Part shown: one piece after another, positions 16,403 through 25,324 of the stretch
Numbering within the stretch: position 1 is the first letter of the stretch
How the letters are laid out: each line of letters starts with the position of its first letter
NCBI RefSeq assembly: GCF_034006665.1
Contig: NZ_JAVESI010000015.1
Coordinates: 3,686-67,685, forward strand
Reading direction: 5' to 3'
Source: Trichloromonas sp034006665
GTDB lineage: Bacteria; Desulfobacterota; Desulfuromonadia; Desulfuromonadales; Trichloromonadaceae
DNA length: 64,000 bases
Position numbers and translations under genes: made by a program
The notes under the pieces: model-generated
Databases searched by the model: none
Seen by the model: the letters and a program-made list of their open reading frames with translations, nothing else
What the model was told of the DNA's origin: nothing

Positions 16403-17089
16403 TTAGGCGGGCCGAGCGGCTTTGCGGAGTTGATTCGTCAAATGATGAGCCAGGCGGGTCGGCTCGGGCATGCGGTAGCGGCGGGTGCAGGCCAGGGTCA
16501 GGCGAGTCGCGCTCGCAACGTCGGTCAGATGGCCGGGGGAAACGTACAGGGGTCTGACCCCATCCCGCGTCCGCAACACCATTCCCACGATCTCATCCCC
16601 CAGCCGCAGCGACGCCGCCTCCCCCCGTTTGCTTCCCGGCTCGTCATGAACACCGCACAGGCGGCTTTTGGCGCAGCCGACCGTCGGCAGGTTCAGCCAC
16701 AGGCCGAGATGGCTGGCCAACCCAATACGCCGGGGATGGGCGATACCTTGGCCGTCGACCAGGACCAGATCGGGAACGGTCTTCAGCCGCCGGAAGGCCG
16801 CGAGCAGAACCGGCAGTTCGCGGAAGGAGAGCAGACCGGGAATGTAGGGGAAGTCAACCCGACCGTCGGCCCAGGCCTGGTCGATGACGGTGAGGGTCGA
16901 AAAATCGAGGACAACGACGGCGGCGAAGAAGTGGTCGCCGTGCTTCTCGTAGGAAACATCCACCCCCGCCACCGTCGCCGGCGATTCGGCGACGGTCGGC
17001 ATCAACCGCACCTGTTGCGCCAGCTCCCGTTGCAAGGCTACCGCTTGGCGGGGGTCGAGATCCCAGTTGTGCAGCGTGGCGAATTCCAT
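16403..17089 (-). CDS. nfi: deoxyinosine 3' endonuclease, endonuclease V
   Basis: A 228-residue protein with the full EndoV signature set: AGVDVSY (first catalytic Asp), FPYIPGLLSFRE (with the PYIP wedge that probes mismatched bases), DGQGIAHPRRIGLASHLG (metal-binding Asp and His), and a Lys-containing AKSRL segment. It cuts the second phosphodiester 3' of deoxyinosine and starts repair of deaminated adenine. Six bases separate it from the upstream zinc-ribbon gene, so the two are probably one transcript. The length is typical of the family. Confidence 0.95.
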   Translation of the reverse strand: MEFATLHNWDLDPRQAVALQRELAQQVRLMPTVAESPATVAGVDVSYEKHGDHFFAAVVVLDFSTLTVIDQAWADGRVDFPYIPGLLSFRELPVLLAAFRRLKTVPDLVLVDGQGIAHPRRIGLASHLGLWLNLPTVGCAKSRLCGVHDEPGSKRGEAASLRLGDEIVGMVLRTRDGVRPLYVSPGHLTDVASATRLTLACTRRYRMPEPTRLAHHLTNQLRKAARPA

Positions 17090-17095
17090 CCTTGC

Positions 17096-17548
17096 CTACC
17101 CTTGGCAGCGCAGCAGCTTCTTCCCCTCCTGAAAGAGAATCTCCACCTTGTTCCCCGCCACCGCGAGGACTAGGCCGAAGCCGAAGGTCGGGTGGTTCAC
17201 CCAGTTCTTCACCTTGAAAACGGCGTCCATCCGGTAAGGAATGGCGCTGGCCGGATCGGCGTCGCGGCTGGCATCCTGCCACTGGGCCTGCTCCAGCAGG
17301 ACCGCCTTGGAGAGAGCGGACTTGGCCTCTTTCGAGGCTTTCGGCGCCGCCGCCGCGCGGGTTTTCACTTCCCCCGCCGGCCTCTCGGCCTTGGGCGCGT
17401 GGTAGTTGTGCATTCCGCCGCAGGTATTACACTGCACGCGCACCACCTGATCGCCGACCATGGCGATAATCGTGTGGTTGGTGACAACCCGGCAGCGGGT
17501 GCAACGGGCATCGATATAATCTCCTGCGGAACGTTTTTTACTGGGCAT
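17096..17548 (-). CDS. zinc-ribbon protein of unknown function
   Basis: A 150-residue protein from ATG 17548, with AAGGA eight bases upstream; a longer reading to 17653 lacks a ribosome site. The N-terminus has two CxxC pairs, ARCTRCR near 15 and VQCNTCGG near 40, making a zinc ribbon. A charged Ala/Lys/Pro-rich linker follows, then a C-terminal small-barrel-like part (NHPTFGFGLVLAVAGNKVEILFQEGKKLL) resembling a CarD/Tudor-like fold. I recognise it only as a conserved hypothetical type. It is the first gene of a short transcript with endonuclease V, which hints at nucleic-acid binding. Confidence 0.7.
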   Translation of the reverse strand: MPSKKRSAGDYIDARCTRCRVVTNHTIIAMVGDQVVRVQCNTCGGMHNYHAPKAERPAGEVKTRAAAAPKASKEAKSALSKAVLLEQAQWQDASRDADPASAIPYRMDAVFKVKNWVNHPTFGFGLVLAVAGNKVEILFQEGKKLLRCQG

Positions 17549-17649
17549 GACGCTGTCCTTAACGAAAGAAAAGGCCACAGGCGCAGCGTCCCGTGGCCGT
17601 TTTGGTTTCAAGTTGTGAGGAGATTTATAGCATCGCGGCGGTGCTCCTG

Positions 17650-18645
17650 TCAAGAAACGGCCGGTGCCGTGGGGTCGACGCCGTTTACCACATTGCGGGG
17701 AAGACCGGCGAGAAAGCCGCAGAGATTGGCGACCGCTCCGGCCAGCAACCGCCCACGGGCGGCACCGGTGACCCAGGCGACGTGCGGGGTGATGTAGCAG
17801 TTTTCCGCCTGCAGCAGCGGGTTGTCGGCGGTCGGCGGCTCTTGGGAGAGAACGTCGAGGCCGGCTCCGGCCAAGCGACCGCCGTTGAGGGCCGCCGCCA
17901 GAGCGGCCTCGTCGACGAGGGCACCGCGCCCGGTGTTGATAAGCCGGGCGCCCGGTTTCATCAGCGCCAGTCGTCGGGCGTCGACCAGTCGCTCGGTATC
18001 AGACGTGAGCGGACAATGGAGACTGACCACATCGGCGCGACTGAAAAGTTCGTCGAGTTCGACGAAGGCGACATCCACCCCCGCCGCTTGTCCCCGGTAT
18101 TTTTCCGGATGGCGGGTATGGACAAGAAGCTTCATGCCGAAGGCCCGTCCCAGCGTCGCCACCTTGCGGCCGATGTCTCCAAAGCCGACGATACCCAAAG
18201 CCAGGCCTTCGAGTTCGACCAGCGGCCGATCCCAGAAGGCGAAATCGGGAGAACGCGTCCACGCTCCCTCTCGCACCAGACGGGCGTGATGACCGACCTG
18301 CGAGCACATCTCCAGCAGCAGAGCGAAGACCAGCTGCGCCACCGAGGCGGCACCGTAAGCGGGGACGTTGGTCACGGCAATGCCCTGGCGGGCGGCGGCC
18401 TCGACATCGACCACGTTGTAACCGGTGGCGAGCACGCCGATATAGCGTAAATCGGGCAAAGCCGCGAGGGTTGCCGCCGCAAGCACCGTTTTATTGGTCA
18501 ATACCGCCCAGGCCCCGGCGGCCCGCTCCACGATCTTGTCCACCGGCGTCCGCTCGTAAACGACGCAATCGCCCAAAGCATTCAGCCCCTCCCAGCTCAG
18601 GTCGCCGGGATTGAGAGCGTAACCATCCAGCACAACAATTTTCAT
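17650..18645 (-). CDS. D-2-hydroxyacid dehydrogenase, glycerate-dehydrogenase-like
   Basis: A 331-residue NAD-dependent enzyme. The C-terminal cofactor domain has LGIVGFGDIGRKVA (GxGxxG). The catalytic triad residues are visible: Arg in NTGRGALVDE, Glu in LSQEPPTADNPL and His in ITPHVAW. The segment Y-GVLATGYNVVDVEAA and the motif spacing resemble HprA/glycerate (hydroxypyruvate) dehydrogenases. It would reduce hydroxypyruvate or glyoxylate, or oxidise the hydroxyacid. It stands alone, facing away from the acs-pdh operon. Confidence 0.85.
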   Translation of the reverse strand: MKIVVLDGYALNPGDLSWEGLNALGDCVVYERTPVDKIVERAAGAWAVLTNKTVLAAATLAALPDLRYIGVLATGYNVVDVEAAARQGIAVTNVPAYGAASVAQLVFALLLEMCSQVGHHARLVREGAWTRSPDFAFWDRPLVELEGLALGIVGFGDIGRKVATLGRAFGMKLLVHTRHPEKYRGQAAGVDVAFVELDELFSRADVVSLHCPLTSDTERLVDARRLALMKPGARLINTGRGALVDEAALAAALNGGRLAGAGLDVLSQEPPTADNPLLQAENCYITPHVAWVTGAARGRLLAGAVANLCGFLAGLPRNVVNGVDPTAPAVS

Positions 18646-18895
18646 AATCCCGTCCTTTCACTTAAGCATAACCGCACCATAGCAAAAAGCGCCGGGAAGC
18701 GGAAGCTTGTGGTTTCGGCTTCCCGCCACAACGCCATAGCTATCGCCAAAGAAAAGCCAGTCCCCGGCTTGCAGGGTCGCGCTTGCAGGGTATGATGGAA
18801 AAACCCTCGTTCACGCACCCGAAGCAGGGCCATATCCTCGCCCGAGCCAAGGCGGGTGGGATCCTGCGAGAGGCAAAATTCACCGGAGAAATGCC

Positions 18896-20662
18896 ATGGA
18901 GTTCGCACCGATCAAAAAAGACCTGTCGCGCCTGGCGGTTGCACCGAATCTGCTGGATTACGAAGCCTGTCGCGCATCCTTCTCGTGGGACGGGGTGCGG
19001 GCGGAACTGGGCGGTCTGCCGGACGGACGGGGACTGAACATCGCTCACGAGGCGATAGATCGCCACGCTGCGGGCGTGCTGCGTGAGCGGGTCGCGTTGC
19101 GCTGGCTCGGCAAATCCGGCGCAACTGTCGATCTGACCTACCGCGAGCTGCGCGAACGCAGCAACCGTTTCGCCAATCTGCTGGGCGCCCTGGGCGTGAC
19201 GGCGGGGGAGCGGGTCTTCTGCCTGGCCGGACGGATTCCCGAACTCTACGTTACCGCCCTCGGCACCCTGAAAAACCGCAACGTCTTCTGTCCCCTCTTT
19301 TCGGCCTTCGGTCCTGAACCGATCAGTCAGCGCCTGGCGCGGGGCGATGCGCGGGTGCTGGTCACCAGCGAACGCCAGTACACGAAAAAGGTGGCCAAGC
19401 TGATGGAGCATCTGCCGCAGTTGCGCTTCGTGCTGCTCACCGACGCCCCGGAGCATCTCGATGATCGCGTCCGTTCCCTGCCGCTGCTGATGGCCGAAGC
19501 CTCCGCCGATTTCGTCATTCCCCCCACCGATCCCGAGGATATGGCGATCCTTCACTTCACCAGCGGCACCACAGGCATGCCCAAAGGAGCGGTTCATGTC
19601 CATGACGCCGTCCTCACCCACTACCTCACCGGCAAGTACGTGCTCGACCTGCATCCGGACGACATCTTCTGGTGCACCGCCGATCCCGGCTGGGTTACCG
19701 GTACCTCCTACGGCATCATCTCCCCCCTCGTCCACGGCGTCACCAGCATCATCGACGAGGCCGATTTCGACGCCGAACGCTGGTACCGCATTCTCGAAGA
19801 ACAGCGGGTCACGGTCTGGTACACCGCACCCACGGCGATCCGCATGCTGATGCGCGGCCCGGAAGATCAGTGCCGCCGCTTCGATCTCTCGCGGCTGCGG
19901 CTGGTGCACAGCGTCGGCGAGCCGCTCAACCCGGAAGCGGTGCTGTGGGGGGCAAAGGTTCTTGGTCTGCCGATTCACGACAACTGGTGGCAGACGGAGA
20001 CCGGCGGCATCATGATTGCCAACTACGCCTCGCAGGAAATCCGTCCCGGCTCCATGGGCCGCCCCCTGCCGGGTATTGAGGCTGCCATCGTCCGGCGCGG
20101 CGCGCACGATACCGTTGAACTCGTCGAAACGCCGAACGTGGAAGGGGAACTGGCGTTAAGGCCGGGCTGGCCATCCATGTTCCGAGCCTATCTCCACGAC
20201 GAGGAACGCTATCGGCAATGTTTCGTCGGCGGCTGGTACCTCAGCGGCGATCTGGCGCTGCGCGACGAAGACGGCTATTTCTGGTTCGTCGGCCGCGCCG
20301 ACGACATCATCAAGACCGCTGGGCACATGGTCGGGCCGTTCGAGGTGGAAAGCGCCCTCATGGAACATCCGGCGGTTGCCGAAGCGGGGGTCATCGGCAA
20401 GCCCGAAGCGGTCATCGGCGAGCTAGTCAAGGCGTTCGTGGTCGTGAAAGAAGGGTTCGAGCCCAACGACGAGCTGCGCCTGGAGCTGCTCGGTTTCAGC
20501 CGAAGCAAACTTGGCTCGGCCGTCGCTCCGAAAGAGATCGCCTTTGTCGACACCCTCCCCAAAACCCGCAGCGGCAAAATCATGCGCCGTCTGTTAAAGG
20601 CCCGAGAGCTGGGCCTGCCCGAAGGGGACACCTCTACCTTGGAAGGAGGAGAAATCTCATGA
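18896..20662 (+). CDS. acsA: acetate--CoA ligase (AcsA-type, AMP-forming), first gene of the pdh-lipB operon
   Basis: A 588-residue ANL-superfamily enzyme. Motifs in order are HFTSGTTGMPKGAVH (P-loop, ~220), TADPGWVTGTSYG, DNWWQTETGG (acyl pocket Trp typical of acetate/propionate enzymes), YLSGDLALRDEDGYFWFVGRADDIIKTAGH (A8 hinge), and PKTRSGKIMRR with the catalytic, acetylatable Lys. The size and Trp pocket favour acetate. AcsA and the following PDH genes all yield acetyl-CoA, so the operon may switch between acetate and pyruvate. The start at 18896 is the only convincing ATG, and the end overlaps pdhA by four bases. Confidence 0.85.
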   Translation: MEFAPIKKDLSRLAVAPNLLDYEACRASFSWDGVRAELGGLPDGRGLNIAHEAIDRHAAGVLRERVALRWLGKSGATVDLTYRELRERSNRFANLLGALGVTAGERVFCLAGRIPELYVTALGTLKNRNVFCPLFSAFGPEPISQRLARGDARVLVTSERQYTKKVAKLMEHLPQLRFVLLTDAPEHLDDRVRSLPLLMAEASADFVIPPTDPEDMAILHFTSGTTGMPKGAVHVHDAVLTHYLTGKYVLDLHPDDIFWCTADPGWVTGTSYGIISPLVHGVTSIIDEADFDAERWYRILEEQRVTVWYTAPTAIRMLMRGPEDQCRRFDLSRLRLVHSVGEPLNPEAVLWGAKVLGLPIHDNWWQTETGGIMIANYASQEIRPGSMGRPLPGIEAAIVRRGAHDTVELVETPNVEGELALRPGWPSMFRAYLHDEERYRQCFVGGWYLSGDLALRDEDGYFWFVGRADDIIKTAGHMVGPFEVESALMEHPAVAEAGVIGKPEAVIGELVKAFVVVKEGFEPNDELRLELLGFSRSKLGSAVAPKEIAFVDTLPKTRSGKIMRRLLKARELGLPEGDTSTLEGGEIS

Positions 20663-21639
20663 GCAGCGAAGACGAAGGGACAAGGTTGACCCGCCTCCTG
20701 CGGTCGATGCTCCTCATCCGCCGTTTCGAGGAGAAAGCCGCCGAGATGTACAGCGCCATGAAGATCCGCGGTTTTCTCCATCTCTATATCGGTGAGGAGG
20801 CGGTAGCCGTGGGGGTGATGGAGGCGCTTACCCCGGAAGACGCCGTGGTCGCCACCTATCGGGAACACGGGCAGGCCCTGGCGCGGGGTATGAGCACTCA
20901 GGCGATCATGGCCGAGATGTACGGCAAGCTGGAAGGCTGCTGCCGGGGACGAGGCGGTTCCATGCATCTCTTCAATGTTGCGACCCGTTTCTACGGCGGC
21001 AATGCCATTGTGGGCGGCGGCATGCCCCTCGCCGTGGGCCTGGCGCTGGCCGACAAGATGCGAGGGCAGGCGCGGGTCACGTGCTGTTTCTTCGGCGACG
21101 GTGCGGTGGCCGAAGGAGCCTTTCATGAATCGATGAATCTCGCCTCACTGTGGAAACTGCCGGTACTCTTCATCTGCGAAAACAATCTCTACGCCATGGG
21201 GACCGCCCTCCGCTACACCCAGGCGGTGCGGGATCTGGCGGCCAAAGGCGCCAGTTACGGCGTGGCTGCGGCGGCAGTGGACGGCATGGACGTGCTGGCG
21301 GTGGAGCAGGCGGCAAAAACCGCGGCGGACCATGTCCGCCGGGGGAACGGGCCCTATTTCCTGGAGTGCCGCACCTACCGCTTCCGTCCCCATTCCATGT
21401 TCGACACCGAGCTGTACCGGACCAAGGATGAAGTGGAAACCTGGAAGCCGCGCGACCCAATCATTCTGCTGACCCGCCACATGGAAGATCGAGGGCTGCT
21501 CGACGAGCCAACGCTGGCCAAGCTGGAACGGGAAGTGGCCGCCGAGATCGAGGCGGCCGTGGCCTTCGCCGAAGCCGGAACCTGGGAGGCCGTGGAAGAC
21601 CTGACCCGTTTCGTTCATTCGGAAAAGGGGGCGTCATGA
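20659..21639 (+). CDS. pdhA: pyruvate (2-oxoacid) dehydrogenase E1 component, alpha subunit
   Basis: A 326-residue thiamine-diphosphate enzyme subunit. The ThDP/Mg motif GDGAVAEGAFHESMNLASLWKLPVLFICENN runs from GDG to NN near residues 150-180. Upstream are RGRGGSMH and YRFRPHSMFD, the regulated active-site loop of E1alpha. The length fits the heterotetrameric alpha2beta2 type found in Gram-positives and many deltaproteobacteria, and also acetoin dehydrogenases, from which sequence alone does not separate it. It starts at ATG 20659 after AAGGAGGAG and overlaps acsA. Confidence 0.85.
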   Translation: MSSEDEGTRLTRLLRSMLLIRRFEEKAAEMYSAMKIRGFLHLYIGEEAVAVGVMEALTPEDAVVATYREHGQALARGMSTQAIMAEMYGKLEGCCRGRGGSMHLFNVATRFYGGNAIVGGGMPLAVGLALADKMRGQARVTCCFFGDGAVAEGAFHESMNLASLWKLPVLFICENNLYAMGTALRYTQAVRDLAAKGASYGVAAAAVDGMDVLAVEQAAKTAADHVRRGNGPYFLECRTYRFRPHSMFDTELYRTKDEVETWKPRDPIILLTRHMEDRGLLDEPTLAKLEREVAAEIEAAVAFAEAGTWEAVEDLTRFVHSEKGAS

Positions 21640-22634
21640 GCGAACCGGAAGCAATGAAAAAAACCACCTATCGCGAAGCGGTACGGGAAGCCCTCCGCGA
21701 CGCCCTGCTCAGGGACGAGCGCGTCTTTCTCATGGGCGAGGACGTCGGTCATTACGGTGGCTGCTATGCCGTCAGCAAAGGGCTGCTGGAGGAATTCGGT
21801 CCCGAACGCATCCGCGACACCCCTTTGTCGGAGCTGGGGTTCGTCGGTGCCGGCATCGGCTCGGCCCTGGGCGGCATGCGCCCGATCGTGGAGATCATGA
21901 CGGTCAACTTCAGCCTGCTGGCTCTCGATCAAATTCTCAACAACGCTGCCACGCTCCTGCACATGTCGGGCGGACAGTTCAACGTCCCCCTCGTCATCCG
22001 CATGGCGACCGGCGCCGGTAAACAACTGGCGGCCCAGCATGCCCACTCCCTCGAAGGCTGGCTCGCCCATATCCCCGGCCTCCGCGTGCTGACCCCCGCC
22101 ACCCTGGAAGATGCCCGGGGGATGCTCTGGACCGCATTGGAAGATCCCGATCCGGTACTGATTTTCGAAAACAACACCCTCTACAACATGGAGGGCACCT
22201 TGCCGGAAAACGCCGGACCGGTGGACATAGCCACCGCCAGGGTGCGGCGGCCGGGACGGGATCTGACCATCATCACCTACGGCGCCAGCCTCTTCAAAGC
22301 CCTCGAAGCGGCCGAAACCCTGGCACGGGAGGGGATCGAGGCCGAGGTCATCGACCTGCGCAGCCTCCGCCCGCTGGACGACGCCACCTACCTCTCATCC
22401 ATCGCCAAGACCCATCGCGCCCTGATCGTGGACGAAGACTGGCGCAGCGGCAGTCTTGCCGCTGAAATATCCGCGCGGATCATGGAACAGGCCTTCTACG
22501 AACTGGATCTGCCGGTGGCGCGCCTCTGTAGCGCCGAGGTGCCCATCCCCTACGCCCGACACATGGAAGAGGCCGCCCTGCCCCAAGCCGAAAAGATTGT
22601 CGCAATAGCGAAAGGGATGATGAGTCATGGCTGA
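21636..22634 (+). CDS. pdhB: pyruvate (2-oxoacid) dehydrogenase E1 component, beta subunit
   Basis: A 332-residue transketolase-type subunit. MGEDVGHYGGCYAVSKGLLEEFG near residue 30 and RDTPLSELGFVGAGIGSALGGMRPIVE are standard E1beta segments that bind the pyrimidine ring of ThDP. The C-terminal part (DLRSLRPLDDATYLSSIAKTHR; DEDWRSGS) follows the family closely. It overlaps pdhA by four bases and pdhC by eight, so the three subunits are tightly coupled. The product with E2 is an acetyl group on lipoyl-E2. Confidence 0.9.
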   Translation: MSEPEAMKKTTYREAVREALRDALLRDERVFLMGEDVGHYGGCYAVSKGLLEEFGPERIRDTPLSELGFVGAGIGSALGGMRPIVEIMTVNFSLLALDQILNNAATLLHMSGGQFNVPLVIRMATGAGKQLAAQHAHSLEGWLAHIPGLRVLTPATLEDARGMLWTALEDPDPVLIFENNTLYNMEGTLPENAGPVDIATARVRRPGRDLTIITYGASLFKALEAAETLAREGIEAEVIDLRSLRPLDDATYLSSIAKTHRALIVDEDWRSGSLAAEISARIMEQAFYELDLPVARLCSAEVPIPYARHMEEAALPQAEKIVAIAKGMMSHG

Positions 22635-23820
22635 ATTTAAGATGCCGAGCCTCGGCGCGGACATGGAGGAAGGGACTCTGGTTGAGTGGTTGATCCAACC
22701 GGGAGAGCGGGTCAAACGCGGCGACATCGTTGCGGCGGTGGAAACCCAGAAAGGGCTGTTCGAAATCGAAAGCTTCGAGGACGGCATCCTTGGGGAACCC
22801 CAGGTTTCACCTGGGCAAACGGTGCCGGTGGGAACGGTGTTGGCAATGATTCAGGCGGACGGGGCGCCAAGCCCTTCCGAAGAGTCCCCTCCGCCCGCAA
22901 GCGAGCAACAGGGGACTGAACCGTCGGCAACGACGCAGGCTCCAGTGGTCGCGGCGATCCCGGTTCCCGCACCCAGCCAAAGAATCGCTGCCTCGCCGGC
23001 GGCCCGCAGACGGGCGGCGGAACTCGGCCTTGACCTCGCCGGCATTCAGGGCAGCGGTCCGGATGGTGCCATTCAGCTCAGCGATGTGGAACAGGCGGCA
23101 CGGCCCGCTTCGGGGGAGGCCCCGCCACACGCGGTGCTAACGCCCTCCAGCGCCTCCCGGGAGGGAATGCGCCAGGCCATCGCGGCAGCCATGAGCCGCG
23201 CCAACCGGGAGATCCCCCACTATTATCTGGAAACGGATATCGATCTCAGCCGCGCCCTGCTCTGGCTGGAAGAAGAAAACCGCAAGCGCCCCATCCGCGA
23301 GCGCATCCTGCCCGCCGCCCTACTCCTCAAGGCGGTGGCCAAGGCGCTGGCGGCGGTGCCCGAACTCAATGGCTACTGGCTCGACAACCGCTTGCAGGCC
23401 AGCGTGGCCATCCACATCGGCTTCGCCATTTCCCTGCGCGACGGCGGCCTGATCACGCCTGCCATCCACAATGTCGATCAGTTGAACCTGTCCGAGCTGA
23501 TGAAAGCCATGGCGGATCTGATCGAACGGACCCGCGCCAATCGCCTGCGCGGTTCCGAAATGACCGACGCCACCGTGACCGTCACCAACCTCGGCGATCT
23601 CGGCGTCAAGACCGTCTTCGGCGTCATCTACCCGCCCCAAGTGGCACTGGTCGGCTTCGGCAGAATCACCGAGCGTCCCTGGGCCGAAAACGGCATGCTG
23701 GGCGTACGCCGCTGCGTCACCGCCACCCTGGCCGCCGATCACCGCGCCAGCGACGGCCACCGGGGCGGACAGTTTCTTGCCGCCCTTGATCGTTTCCTGC
23801 AAACTCCGGATGACTTATGA
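22627..23820 (+). CDS. pdhC: dihydrolipoamide acetyltransferase E2 component
   Basis: A 397-residue E2 with a single N-terminal lipoyl domain; the lipoyl Lys is in VETQKGLFEIES near residue 42, where the usual form is ETDKA. A Pro/Ala/Gln linker, a peripheral-subunit-binding domain (ASPAARRRAAELGLDL near 125) and a catalytic CAT-like domain ending in DHRASDGHRGGQFL follow; the last carries the catalytic His and Asp. No E3 (dihydrolipoamide dehydrogenase) gene follows, so E3 must come from elsewhere. ACP and lipB come next, which points to local lipoylation of this subunit. Confidence 0.9.
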   Translation: MAEFKMPSLGADMEEGTLVEWLIQPGERVKRGDIVAAVETQKGLFEIESFEDGILGEPQVSPGQTVPVGTVLAMIQADGAPSPSEESPPPASEQQGTEPSATTQAPVVAAIPVPAPSQRIAASPAARRRAAELGLDLAGIQGSGPDGAIQLSDVEQAARPASGEAPPHAVLTPSSASREGMRQAIAAAMSRANREIPHYYLETDIDLSRALLWLEEENRKRPIRERILPAALLLKAVAKALAAVPELNGYWLDNRLQASVAIHIGFAISLRDGGLITPAIHNVDQLNLSELMKAMADLIERTRANRLRGSEMTDATVTVTNLGDLGVKTVFGVIYPPQVALVGFGRITERPWAENGMLGVRRCVTATLAADHRASDGHRGGQFLAALDRFLQTPDDL

Positions 23821-24062
23821 CCAGCGAAGAAATCAGGCAAGTAATTTATCGGAATCTGCGGCGGATTGCTCCGGAATGCGATCCGTCGGAACTTGCGCCG
23901 GAAGAAAATATCCGCGAAGCGCTGGATATCGACTCCTTCGGCTTTCTCCAAGTGCTGATCGGCATCAGCGAGGAGATCGACATTGAAATCCCCGAAACCG
24001 ACTATGCCCAGGTGTTCACTCTGGCGGGGATGCTCAACTACCTTACGCGCCGCCAGGGCTGA
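23817..24062 (+). CDS. acyl carrier protein, probably dedicated to lipoate supply
   Basis: An 81-residue acidic four-helix carrier. The phosphopantetheine site is the Ser of ALDIDSFGFLQ, a variant of the usual DSL, followed by the helix-II-type segment ISEEIDIEIPETDYAQVFTLAGM. It overlaps pdhC by four bases and is followed two bases later by lipB. Octanoyl-ACP is the donor for LipB, so I infer that this carrier feeds octanoate to E2 lipoylation. This is an inference from position; a role in another acyl pathway is possible. Confidence 0.8.
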   Translation: MTSEEIRQVIYRNLRRIAPECDPSELAPEENIREALDIDSFGFLQVLIGISEEIDIEIPETDYAQVFTLAGMLNYLTRRQG

Positions 24063-24063
24063 A

Positions 24064-24720
24064 ATGCCCGTCCAGGTCATCGACTGCGGCGTCATGGACT
24101 ACCACTTGGCCTTCGCTCTCCAGCAACGGCTCATCACCGGCATAGCCGACGGAAGCGAACCGGAAACCCTGCTGCTGGTGGAACATCCCGGCATCTACAC
24201 CCTCGGCACCGGTGGTAACGAGGCCAATCGCCGCGATCCGGCCATCATTCCACTCCGGGTCAATCGGGGAGGAGACATCACCTGGCATGGTCCGGGACAA
24301 CTGGTGGGATATCCACTGGTGAATCTGGGCTTGCGGGGGCGAGATCTGCACCGCTGGCTGCGCTTTATCGAGAACGTCGTGATTCGGACGGTGTCGGGCT
24401 ATGGCGTGAAAGCCTGGCGGGTTCCCGGCCAAACCGGGGTCTGGACGGCGGGGGGCAAGCTCGCCGCCATCGGCGTCGGTGTTCGCCGCTGGGTTACCCT
24501 GCACGGCTTCGCCCTGAACGTGGCCCCCGACATGAGTCCGTTTGCCAGGATCCACCCCTGCGGAATTCAGGATTGCCCCGTTACTTCGTTGTTAAAGGAA
24601 GCCGGGCAATCCCCCTCCATGCCAGAGATCAAAACCCGAATAAGAGACGTGTTTTTGGCCTTATTGGCCGAAGATATGCCAAGAACAGAAAGCGCCGCGC
24701 CGCCCGTTCAAAAAAACTAG
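24064..24720 (+). CDS. lipB: lipoyl(octanoyl) transferase
   Basis: A 218-residue enzyme that moves octanoate from ACP to the lipoyl domains. It has the RGGDITWHGPGQLVGYPL signature, the catalytic Lys in GGKLAAIGVGVRRWVTLHGFALNV and the catalytic Cys in IHPCGIQDCPVTSL. The start chosen is the ATG at 24064, two bases after the ACP stop; longer readings run into the ACP gene. No lipA lies nearby, so sulfur insertion is encoded elsewhere. It ends the acs-pdh-acp operon at a strong hairpin. Confidence 0.92.
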   Translation: MPVQVIDCGVMDYHLAFALQQRLITGIADGSEPETLLLVEHPGIYTLGTGGNEANRRDPAIIPLRVNRGGDITWHGPGQLVGYPLVNLGLRGRDLHRWLRFIENVVIRTVSGYGVKAWRVPGQTGVWTAGGKLAAIGVGVRRWVTLHGFALNVAPDMSPFARIHPCGIQDCPVTSLLKEAGQSPSMPEIKTRIRDVFLALLAEDMPRTESAAPPVQKN

Positions 24721-24740
24721 CGACGCCTTGCCCAAAACGG

Positions 24741-24772
24741 GACGACCCCAGCCCTTGGCGGCTGGGGTCGTC
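24741..24772. terminator. bidirectional terminator hairpin between lipB and YeeE half
   Basis: A 13-bp perfect stem (GACGACCCCAGCC / GGCTGGGGTCGTC) with a six-base loop lies between convergent genes. It is followed by AACGTTTC on the plus strand. Confidence 0.65.
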
Positions 24773-24796
24773 AACGTTTCTCGGATATCGGCCGGT

Positions 24797-25324
24797 TCAC
24801 AATCCCTTTTTCTCCAGAAACCGGAACAACAGCAGCGCACCGCCGATAAAGACGACGATTACCAGCCAGTGGTTGATCCCCAAAAGCTGCGGCAGGCTGA
24901 TTTTTCCGAAATTGCCCCAAGTCAGCACGGTGCGCTTCATCAGGGGAAAAGCTTCGGCATAGAGGGCAGCGCCGGCGATCATGCCGAAAATCCCCCAAAT
25001 GGCGTCCCAACGCCCTTCCCCCAAGGCACCCGCCGAGGTGCCGGGACAGTAGCCGAGCAGTCCCCAACCGAGTCCGAAAATCAGTCCACCGAGGATGTTG
25101 CCGCCGAGCACCGTCGTTTTCAGGCTGAGTTTAGCCAGTTCGAGATCGACCAGCAGGTAAACGCCGACCATGCCAACCAGCACACTCGTGAGCATGAACT
25201 TGATGATGGTCATATCCTTAAACAACAGGGCACCAAGCTGCTTATCGTAGCGCAGCACCCTTCCCTTCTGCAGGATAAAGCCGAAGGCGATGCCGGTCAC
25301 CAGACCGTAGATGAGCATTTTCAT
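24797..25324 (-). CDS. YeeE/YedE-family transporter, C-terminal half protein
   Basis: A 175-residue membrane protein with about five helices and the conserved motif GYCPGTSAGALGEGRWDA. The Cys in GYCPGT is one of the paired pore cysteines thought to relay thiosulfate or another sulfur species in TsuA-type (YeeE) transporters. In many bacteria this family is split into two adjacent genes, as here. The ATG at 25324 overlaps the stop of the upstream half by four bases (ATGA). YedE members have also been proposed as selenium transporters, which fits the selenocysteine in the partner. Confidence 0.85.
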   Translation of the reverse strand: MKMLIYGLVTGIAFGFILQKGRVLRYDKQLGALLFKDMTIIKFMLTSVLVGMVGVYLLVDLELAKLSLKTTVLGGNILGGLIFGLGWGLLGYCPGTSAGALGEGRWDAIWGIFGMIAGAALYAEAFPLMKRTVLTWGNFGKISLPQLLGINHWLVIVVFIGGALLLFRFLEKKGL

